Origin: Acidobacteriota bacterium
GTDB lineage: Bacteria > Acidobacteriota > JAAYUB01 > JAMOQF01
Direction of reading: 5' to 3'
Length of the DNA: 13,214 bases
NCBI GenBank assembly: GCA_027040585.1
Contig: JALULU010000095.1
Coordinates: forward strand, 1 to 13,214
Below the pieces are notes generated by a model, which searched no databases, was not told where the DNA came from, and saw only the letters and a program-made list of their open reading frames with translations. The position numbers and the translations under genes are program-made. Below are positions 7,418 to 13,214 of this stretch, in pieces (the stretch's first letter is position 1; each line of letters begins with the position of its first letter).

Positions 7418-10021
7418 ATGCAGACTGAGGTTTCGCAGCAGAGAAATTTTGAGGATTATATTTTAATCCTTAAAAAAAACAGGAGATTAGTATTTTTAGT
7501 TTTACTTCTTTTTATATTTTCTGCAATTATATATAACAATACTGTAACTCCCAGATATCAGGCAAAAATAAGGATAGAGATTAAAACTTCCCCCATGACA
7601 AATCTCTTTTATGGAAATTATTGGTTTGATTATTTTAGTAAAGAGAGGGAATTTAACTCCCATACAAAAATGCTTAAAAGTTATGTGATTGCCAAAAAAG
7701 TATGTGAGAGAATAAAAATAGATGAGATTATAAAGAAAGAAAAAAGAAAAAAGAGTTTTTTATTTTATCGAAAGAGTGTAAAAAGAAAAAGTTTTAACAA
7801 AGGTGGAATTACTGATTCGGCCATATTTAGAGTTGTGGGGGATATAACTGTAAAACAGGTTCCTGATACAAATTTAGTAGATATATATGTTACAGATTCT
7901 AATCCGGAGATATGTTACAAGGTAGCTTCTGTTATTCCTGATATTTATCAAGAAGAACTCTCTCAAATGAAGTTAAAAGAGGTAAAAAAGACAATCTCTG
8001 TATTAACTAAACAGTTAATTTCAATTAAGGAACAATTGAGTAGATCAGAAGAAAAGTATCTTAATTTTCTTGAGAAGACACAAAAGCCCTTTACTCAAAA
8101 TAATGCTTCAATAAGTCTTGATAGACTTTCTGAGTTAAAGGTTGAACTCACCAGACAAAAAATTGAAAAGGTTTCTGTTGTAAACAAATTAAATTATTTA
8201 AAAAAAATAGAGAATGAAAATATAAATCTTTTGATAAATGAACCGATTTTAAGTGAAGATAAGGAAACATCCCTTTTGAGAAGCAAGTTATTTAATTTAA
8301 AGATGCAATTAGAAGAACTAAAGAGTAAATATAGGGAGAAACACCCGCTTGTAGTTAGTAAAAAGAATGAGATTAAAGACCTTGAAAATTCTTTAAAGCA
8401 GAGGATAAAAACTCTTATTAAATCAAAGGAAAATAAATTAAAAATATTGGATGCTAAAATTAGTGAGCTTTCAAAAATTATAAGACAAAATGAGACTGTT
8501 GCTGTTCAGAACTCTTCGCTTGAACTTCAGTATAAAAATATAAAGAATGAACTTGAATCAAATAAGGCACTATATGAAGCAATTCTAAATAAAATAAAAA
8601 CTCTTGATATAACAAAGACTTTTAAAGAGAACTACATATTCAAACTAAACATTCCACAGTATCCACACCATCCAATTTATCCAAACAAGGTTCTAAATAT
8701 AGTGCTTTCACTGTTTATGGGATTAATCTTTGGGGTTTCTGCTGTTTTTTTAATTGAGTTTTCAAGAACTACATTTATTTCTCCAGAAGAAGTGGAAGAG
8801 GAGTTAAGATTTCCTGTTCTTTCTTCTTTTCCTGAATTGTCCGATAAAGCAAATGAAAAAGACAGTTTTATTCTAAAAGAACGCTTTAAGATGTTAAAGG
8901 CTGAAATATTGTTGAAATTTAAGTCAGAAAAATTTTTGCTGCTTATAACAAGTACTCTTCCGCAGGAAGGTAAGAGTTTTCTATCTCTTAACCTTTCTAA
9001 ATCTTTTGCAGCTGAAAATAAAAAAGTTCTTTTGATAAATCTGGACCTAAGGCGACCTCTTTTAAACAAATTTTTTAAATCCCCACAAGAGGGGATATCT
9101 GACCTTTTAGTGAACCCACAGAAATCTATTCCTGAAAGTGGTAATTTATCTGATTACCCACTATCTGATATTTTATATCTCATCTATGTAAATAAAAAGA
9201 GTGGTATTTTAAGAATAAATGCAGGGGGAGAGCATTTTAAAATACATTTGCTTGACGGTGTAGTTGTACTTGTAAGTTCAAGTAAAAAAGAAGAAAACCT
9301 TATGCTTGGAAATTTACTTATAAATTTAGCTAATATGAAAAAAGATATAGTTGACAGAGGGATTGAAGCGTCGAAAAATTCAGGGGAAAGGTTGGGTGAA
9401 TATTTATATAATTCTGGACTAATTTCAGATGAGAAAATTGCAAATGTGCTTTCTCATCAATTTCAGACAATTATTACAAGAATTTTTAGAAGTAAAGAGG
9501 CTGAATTTTCATTTTCTGAAGAGTATCCGGGATTTTTTAATCCACGAATTACTGAGAAACTTGAAGAAAATATGTCGCTATTTTTTGAGTTTCACGATAG
9601 GGATAAAGATTTTGATGGATTTTTGAAGAGGCTTAATATATATAAAACTGAAAATGATAATCTCTATTTCTTGCCTTCAGGAAATGTTAAATTAAATCCA
9701 AATGAAATGTTGGTATCAGAGAAGATAAAGGACCTTTTTGAACTCTTTAAAAAACACTTTGACATTATAATTGTGGATTCCCCACCTGCAGGTATTGTCG
9801 CTGAATCCAGTTTACTTTTACCATATGCTGATGGGATAGTTTATTTAATAAAATATAAATCTACAAAGAAAAAATTAGCAAAAATGTCTATTGGTAAAAT
9901 AGAAAATAATGGGGGCAAGATATTGGGTTTCATATTGAATTTTGTGAATGTAAAAAAGGAAAAATATTCTCTTAACTATCCTTATTATAAATACAAATAT
10001 AGGTATGATGAAAAAGATTAA
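7418..10021 (+). CDS. Wzz/BY-kinase (Wzc-type) membrane protein with an inserted DUF4388-like module
   Basis: The 867 residues resemble polysaccharide co-polymerases with a cytoplasmic tyrosine kinase. A Wzz domain starts near residue 10 with a first membrane helix at about 23-40. An extracytoplasmic coiled coil covers about 183-400. The family's proline motif (PQYPHHPIYP, 413-422) precedes helix two at about 425-447. The P-loop ATPase has Walker A PQEGKS (515-520, Lys519), Walker A' LLINLDLRRP (538-547) and Walker B IIIVDSPP (783-790, Asp787). The first Walker A' Asp is Asn541. Between A' and B, about 572-735 resemble DUF4388/PATAN. The tail has seven tyrosines in 850-863, the usual autophosphorylation cluster. 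ATG 7418 is fixed by an in-frame TAA at 7409-7411; no ribosome site is seen. Known relatives control capsule or exopolysaccharide chain length, but no glycosyltransferase or export gene is nearby. It overlaps plsC. Confidence 0.88.
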   Translation: MQTEVSQQRNFEDYILILKKNRRLVFLVLLLFIFSAIIYNNTVTPRYQAKIRIEIKTSPMTNLFYGNYWFDYFSKEREFNSHTKMLKSYVIAKKVCERIKIDEIIKKEKRKKSFLFYRKSVKRKSFNKGGITDSAIFRVVGDITVKQVPDTNLVDIYVTDSNPEICYKVASVIPDIYQEELSQMKLKEVKKTISVLTKQLISIKEQLSRSEEKYLNFLEKTQKPFTQNNASISLDRLSELKVELTRQKIEKVSVVNKLNYLKKIENENINLLINEPILSEDKETSLLRSKLFNLKMQLEELKSKYREKHPLVVSKKNEIKDLENSLKQRIKTLIKSKENKLKILDAKISELSKIIRQNETVAVQNSSLELQYKNIKNELESNKALYEAILNKIKTLDITKTFKENYIFKLNIPQYPHHPIYPNKVLNIVLSLFMGLIFGVSAVFLIEFSRTTFISPEEVEEELRFPVLSSFPELSDKANEKDSFILKERFKMLKAEILLKFKSEKFLLLITSTLPQEGKSFLSLNLSKSFAAENKKVLLINLDLRRPLLNKFFKSPQEGISDLLVNPQKSIPESGNLSDYPLSDILYLIYVNKKSGILRINAGGEHFKIHLLDGVVVLVSSSKKEENLMLGNLLINLANMKKDIVDRGIEASKNSGERLGEYLYNSGLISDEKIANVLSHQFQTIITRIFRSKEAEFSFSEEYPGFFNPRITEKLEENMSLFFEFHDRDKDFDGFLKRLNIYKTENDNLYFLPSGNVKLNPNEMLVSEKIKDLFELFKKHFDIIIVDSPPAGIVAESSLLLPYADGIVYLIKYKSTKKKLAKMSIGKIENNGGKILGFILNFVNVKKEKYSLNYPYYKYKYRYDEKD
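9131..9622 (+). other. Segment encoding the DUF4388 (PATAN)-like insertion in the kinase
   Basis: This encodes about residues 572-735. The first part reads GNLSDYPLSDILYLI, then KKSGILRI, then HLLDGVVVLVSS. This follows the DUF4388 plan of 'L..G.L.dl.l.dlL..l...k.tG.L.l...g...i.f.dG.iv.A'. The second part, GERLGEYLYNSGLISDEKI followed by IFRSKEAEFSF, matches the 'lGelLv..g.is.e.l' and 'if....G.F.f' tail often found with that domain. On both sides the kinase resumes normally: GISDLLVN before it, and NLYFLPSGNVKLNPNEML after it. Assigned by pattern, without a profile search. Confidence 0.65.
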
Positions 10022-10757
10022 AGTCTTTTTGGTGAGTTTATTGGGGTGGAGTGTAGGGATTATCTGTACATCTATCCTTGTTTGCCTTGCATCTTTGTCA
10101 TTGCTAATAGATCCTTTTAAAAGACGTTATATTTCTAAGATTAAAAGAGTTTGGGGAAAAATTATAACTAAGATAGGTGTTAAAGAATTAATTGTTATTG
10201 GAGGGGAAAAAATAAAGGATTTAAAAGGAACAATTTTTGTTTCTAACCACCAGTCAGTTTTTGACATATATATAATTTCTGCACTTACTCATCCTGAAAC
10301 CACTTTTCTTTCTAAAAAAGAAGTTTTTTATGTTCCTTTTTTTGGAATATTAATGAAATTACAAGGGTGCGTGTTTATAGATAGGAGAAACTCGGAAAGG
10401 GCTAAACAGAGTTTAAAAGAGGTTGTGGATAAATTAAAAAAAGGGATGAATTTTATAATTTATCCTGAGGGGACAAGGTCAAAAGATGGTAAACTTCAAC
10501 CTTTTAAACCTGGAATTTTAAAAATTATAAATGAATTGGAAGAAAAAACCTCAATTGTGCCTGTTACAATTATTGGTAGTCGTAAAATTATGAAAAAGGG
10601 AAGTTTCTTATTAAATCGAGGTAAGGTTGTGGTTGTTTTCTCTGATAAATTTCCTCCACCGAAAGGAAAAATGACTTTTGAAGAAGGAGATAAATATTTG
10701 GAGAAATTAAGAAACGTGATTCTTAATAATTTAAATAAATATGCTGAATATAATTAA
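10005..10757 (+). CDS. plsC: 1-acyl-sn-glycerol-3-phosphate acyltransferase (PlsC family)
   Basis: This family adds the second acyl chain to lysophosphatidic acid, giving phosphatidic acid at the inner face of the cytoplasmic membrane. The 250-residue length is typical. An N-terminal hydrophobic segment (about 6-35) anchors it. The four acyltransferase motifs are present: I, NHQSVFD (81-87) with the H-x4-D pair His82/Asp87; II, GCVFIDRR (121-128); III, YPEGTRS (153-159); IV, VPVTI (185-189). The start is either ATG 10005 or the adjacent ATG 10008. Only a short AGG at 10001-10003 precedes it, so coupling to the overlapping kinase gene (17 or 14 nt) is likely. The substrate could be another lysolipid, since the family is broad. 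Confidence 0.9.
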   Translation: MMKKIKVFLVSLLGWSVGIICTSILVCLASLSLLIDPFKRRYISKIKRVWGKIITKIGVKELIVIGGEKIKDLKGTIFVSNHQSVFDIYIISALTHPETTFLSKKEVFYVPFFGILMKLQGCVFIDRRNSERAKQSLKEVVDKLKKGMNFIIYPEGTRSKDGKLQPFKPGILKIINELEEKTSIVPVTIIGSRKIMKKGSFLLNRGKVVVVFSDKFPPPKGKMTFEEGDKYLEKLRNVILNNLNKYAEYN

Positions 10758-10839
10758 TTTTTTTAGCGCCAGTCACCATAACAATTCCCAGCAAGTATTG
10801 TATTAATACCTGTTTATTACATTATTTTTGATAATTTTC

Positions 10840-10868
10840 TTGACAAAGTTAGTTTTAACTAATATATT
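10840..10868 (+). promoter_or_regulatory. Sigma-70-type promoter of the iron regulator-feoB operon
   Basis: A perfect -35 TTGACA (10840-10845) and a -10 TATATT (10863-10868) are separated by exactly 17 bp. This is the best promoter match in the window. Transcription would start near 10875, leaving a leader of about 20 nt that contains the ribosome site GAGGTG (10888-10893). Confidence 0.8.
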
Positions 10869-10881
10869 TTTAGTTAACTTA
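10849..10881. promoter_or_regulatory. Candidate operator: two TTAGTT-type dyads over the promoter
   Basis: The first dyad is TTAGTT-TT-AACTAA (10849-10862), filling most of the -35/-10 spacer. The second is TTAGTTAACTTA (10870-10881), with a perfect 8-bp core AGTTAACT over the expected transcription start. The two TTAGTT half-sites begin 21 bp apart, two helical turns, so bound dimers would lie on one face. TTAG...CTAA ends recall DtxR/IdeR operators. Binding by the downstream regulator, with autorepression when metal is plentiful, is inferred. Confidence 0.6.
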
Positions 10882-10897
10882 CTTTTTGAGGTGAATG

Positions 10898-11614
10898 ATG
10901 ACTTTATCTCAAAGTCTTGAAGATTACCTTGAGAAAACATATAAAATAATTGAAAAACAAAAGGTTGCAAGGGTTAAGGATATTGCGGCTCAAATGAATG
11001 TAAAAAAGTCTTCTGTTGTTGGGGCGCTTAAAAAACTTGAGGAGATGGGTTTTATTAAAAAAGAAAGGTATGGTTATATTGAGCTTACTCGAAAGGGAGT
11101 GAAAACAGCAAGGGAAATCTTTGAAAAACACAGGGCAATTTTAGATTTTTTAACAAAAGTTCTGGGTGTTCCTGAAAAAATTGCATTGGAGGATGCATGT
11201 AATTTTGAGCACTATATCAGTAAAGAGACCTATGAAAGAATGACAAAATTTGTAGATTTTTTACAGAACTGCGAATGTGGTACGCCTATTTTTTTAAAGA
11301 ATTTTGAGGCTTTTCTTAAAAATGGTAAGGTGAACCACTGTATTACTGATGAAATTTTGAAGGAAAAAGAAAATGGAACTCTATTTAAATTATCCGATAT
11401 AAAACCTGGTGAAAAATGTGTTGTTAAGTTTGTATTGAAATCTCCATTTAGAAAAAAATTGTTAGACCTCGGGGTTATAAGTGGTGCAGAAATAGGTGTT
11501 GAAAAAGTTGCACCATTTAAAGGCCCAATGTATTTAAGTGTTAAGGATTATTTTTTGACATTGAGACAGGAAGAGGCTGAGACTATACTTGTTGAGAAGA
11601 TAAATGGAAAATAG
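10898..11614 (+). CDS. DtxR/MntR-family metal-dependent repressor with C-terminal FeoA-like domain
   Basis: The 238-residue protein, counted from ATG 10898, has three parts: a winged helix-turn-helix (about 5-66), a metal-binding dimerisation domain (about 67-128) and a FeoA/SH3-like domain (about 163-234). The SH3-like part includes LSDIKPGE, LLDLGVISGAEI and APFKGPM. Candidate metal ligands are Asp9 and Glu12 (LEDYLEK), His78 (EKHRA), and Cys101, Glu104 and His105 (ACNFEHYIS). The Cys-x2-Glu-His set matches iron-type DtxR/IdeR, while Asp9 matches MntR Asp8. A CECGTP segment (125-130) stands where relatives often have CPHG.P. ATG 10898 is preferred over the adjacent 10895 because GAGG is 6 nt rather than 3 nt away. 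It is followed after 10 nt by feoB, so ferrous iron is the likely signal, though manganese is possible. Confidence 0.9.
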   Translation: MTLSQSLEDYLEKTYKIIEKQKVARVKDIAAQMNVKKSSVVGALKKLEEMGFIKKERYGYIELTRKGVKTAREIFEKHRAILDFLTKVLGVPEKIALEDACNFEHYISKETYERMTKFVDFLQNCECGTPIFLKNFEAFLKNGKVNHCITDEILKEKENGTLFKLSDIKPGEKCVVKFVLKSPFRKKLLDLGVISGAEIGVEKVAPFKGPMYLSVKDYFLTLRQEEAETILVEKINGK

Positions 11615-11624
11615 GTGGGAGAAA

Positions 11625-13214
11625 ATGTCTGAGTACTCTGTTGCACTTTGTGGAAACCCAAATTCAGGAAAAACTACGATCTTTAATAGTTTAACTGGAT
11701 TAAATCAATATGTTGGGAATTGGCCCGGTGTAACTGTTGAAAAAAAGGAAGGCTTTTTTAAGTGTGATGAAAATGAAATAAAGGTTGTTGATCTCCCTGG
11801 TATATACTCACTTTCTGCGAATTCTTTAGATGAAAAAATAGCAAGAGAACATCTTTTAGCAGGTGAGAGTAATCTTGTTGTAGATATTGTAGATGGGGGT
11901 GTACTTGAGAGAAATTTATACCTTTTTACACAACTGCTTGAGATGGATTTAAACCTCATCCTCAATATAAATATGATTGATGAAGTAGAAAAAAAAGGTC
12001 TTAAGATAAATACAAAAAAACTTTCAAATATGCTTAGAGTCCCTGTTATTGAAACTGCTGCCAGTAGAAATTTTGGTATGGAGATTCTAAAGAAAAATAT
12101 TTGTAAAAATTTGGATAGAAAAAAGAAGCCTCTTGAAATTTATTATGGTGAAATCCTTGAAAATTCTATTAAATCTCTTTCGGAATTTCTTAAAGGGTAC
12201 AATGTAAAATATTTAAATGCCCCCACAAGGTGGATAGCCATAAAATTGTTTGAAAAAGATATGGAAATTTTTTCTTACATATCAAAAAACTATCCTGAAA
12301 TTAATTTAGAGAAAAAATTGCTTGAACTATCTTCAAAAGCTGAAGAATACCTTGGAGAGGAACTTGACGTTTACATAGTTGAAAGAAGATATGGTTTCAT
12401 TGAAGGTATTGTTAAAGATTGTGTTTACAATAAAACAGATGTTGACAGGAAAGTCACTTTTTCTGAAAAAATTGACAAGTTTATTTTAAATAAGTATTTA
12501 GGGGTACCGCTTTTTTTTATAATTATGGCAATTGTTTTTCAGCTTATATTTACAATTGGAAATCCAGTTTCAGATTTTATAAATTCAACTTTCAGTAATT
12601 TTGGGGAATTTGTTACCAAAACTTTTTTTAAAACGCATCCCATTTTTTCCTCTTTTTTTAAAGAAGGAATAATTGGTGGTGTCGGTTCAGTCCTTGTTTT
12701 TCTGCCAAACATTTTTATTCTTTTTTTCTTATTAACATTTTTAGAGCAATCGGGTTATATGAGCCGAGCTGCCTTTATTATGGATAAATTTATGCACAAA
12801 CTTGGCCTTCATGGAAAATCCTTTATACCAATGATACTTGGATTTGGATGTAATATTACAGGGATTATGGCGGCAAGGACTCTTCAATCGAGGAAAGATA
12901 GGGTACTTACAATAGTTATAAATCCCCTTATCTCCTGTTCAGCAAGGCTTACTGTTTATACTCTATTTGCAGGGGTTTTTTTCATACACTATCAGGGACT
13001 TGTAGTTTTTTCACTCTATTTTATCGGGATAATTTTAGCAGTTCTTGTGGCAAGATTTTTTAAATCCCTTTTCTTTAAAGAGGAATTTGCTCCTCTGATA
13101 ATGGAATTGCCTCCCTATAGGCTTCCAAATATGAAGGGTGTTTTTTTGATAAGTTATAAAAGGAGTGCCCTCTTTGTTAAAAAAGCTGGTACGGTGATTT
13201 TATCAGGAGTTATT
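11625..13214 (+). CDS. feoB: Ferrous iron transport protein B, 3'-partial
   Basis: FeoB is the GTPase-linked inner-membrane Fe(II) permease. From ATG 11625 the frame stays open for 530 codons to the window edge, so the last helices (perhaps 70-150 residues) are missing. The N-terminal G domain has G1 GNPNSGKT (10-17), the YVGNWPGVTVEKKEG switch region (29-43), G3 DLPG (56-59), G4 NMID (116-119) and a G5-like TAASR. A helical spacer domain runs to about 280. Membrane Gate motifs follow: SGYMSRAAF, GFGCNITGIMAARTL and NPLISCSARLTVYT, with the characteristic cysteines kept. NITG and ARLT replace the more usual NVPA and ARLP. GGTGGGAG overlapping the regulator's stop serves as ribosome site. No separate feoA is seen between regulator and feoB. 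It is probably induced when iron is scarce. Confidence 0.96.
   Translation, partial: MSEYSVALCGNPNSGKTTIFNSLTGLNQYVGNWPGVTVEKKEGFFKCDENEIKVVDLPGIYSLSANSLDEKIAREHLLAGESNLVVDIVDGGVLERNLYLFTQLLEMDLNLILNINMIDEVEKKGLKINTKKLSNMLRVPVIETAASRNFGMEILKKNICKNLDRKKKPLEIYYGEILENSIKSLSEFLKGYNVKYLNAPTRWIAIKLFEKDMEIFSYISKNYPEINLEKKLLELSSKAEEYLGEELDVYIVERRYGFIEGIVKDCVYNKTDVDRKVTFSEKIDKFILNKYLGVPLFFIIMAIVFQLIFTIGNPVSDFINSTFSNFGEFVTKTFFKTHPIFSSFFKEGIIGGVGSVLVFLPNIFILFFLLTFLEQSGYMSRAAFIMDKFMHKLGLHGKSFIPMILGFGCNITGIMAARTLQSRKDRVLTIVINPLISCSARLTVYTLFAGVFFIHYQGLVVFSLYFIGIILAVLVARFFKSLFFKEEFAPLIMELPPYRLPNMKGVFLISYKRSALFVKKAGTVILSGVI

Noticed and set aside
8677..9069. 130-codon open frame on the minus strand
   Set aside because: It lies wholly opposite the kinase's second membrane helix and Walker A region, whose coding sense is certain. 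It has no ribosome site or recognisable motif.
9429..9626. 65-codon + strand frame inside the insertion module
   Set aside because: It is an out-of-frame shadow of the kinase gene, whose own frame is uninterrupted and has clear domain patterns here.
10758..10840. Intrinsic terminator after plsC
   Set aside because: I found no stable GC stem followed by a T-tract; the GTATTAATAC palindrome is too weak and the T run at 10758-10764 has no stem before it.
11705..11965. Minus-strand frame in the FeoB G domain
   Set aside because: Serine-rich antisense shadow of feoB; the + strand carries intact G1, G3 and G4 motifs.
1..13214. CRISPR arrays, tRNA or rRNA genes, insertion sequences
   Set aside because: No regularly spaced repeats, cloverleaf-like segments, transposase motifs or paired terminal repeats were seen; nearly all sequence is accounted for by coding regions.

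Overview
The window is a visibly AT-rich stretch (roughly one third G+C by eye) of a bacterial chromosome. Every supported gene lies on the + strand and genes are tightly packed. The protein mix is CcsA/HemX-type membrane protein, C5-pathway heme enzymes, DUF4097-like and carboxypeptidase-regulatory/TPR export proteins, a Wzc-type kinase carrying a DUF4388 (PATAN) domain, and Feo iron uptake. This suggests a non-model, probably anaerobic or microaerophilic lineage with a Gram-negative-like envelope, such as Acidobacteriota/Aminicenantota relatives. The phylum is an inference and is weak.

Region 1 (2-7358) looks like one eight-gene transcription unit. It runs ccsA/hemX-like (5' end outside the window), hemA, hemC, a DUF4097-like exported protein, hutH, queD, queC and an exported TPR protein. 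Junctions are overlaps (38, 4 and 20 nt), direct abutments, or gaps of at most 15 nt. It mixes early tetrapyrrole synthesis, an orphan histidine ammonia-lyase, 7-deazaguanine (queuosine) synthesis and envelope proteins. HemB, hemD, queE and other hut genes are not in the window.

Region 2 (7359-10757) starts with a 59-nt gap holding an inverted repeat and a possible promoter placed unusually close to the next ATG. It continues with an 867-residue Wzz/BY-kinase protein overlapping a plsC-type acyltransferase. The kinase has a DUF4388-like module inserted between its Walker A' and Walker B motifs, a D-to-N change in Walker A', and a tyrosine-rich C-terminus. It is the most unusual protein here.

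Region 3 (10758-13214) starts with a 137-nt gap containing a near-consensus sigma-70 promoter (TTGACA-17-TATATT). Two TTAGTT-type dyads overlap it, with half-sites 21 bp apart, and they look like a metal-regulator operator. The promoter drives a DtxR/MntR-family repressor with a C-terminal FeoA-like domain, followed after 10 nt by feoB, which runs off the window end. This is a plausible self-regulated ferrous iron uptake operon.
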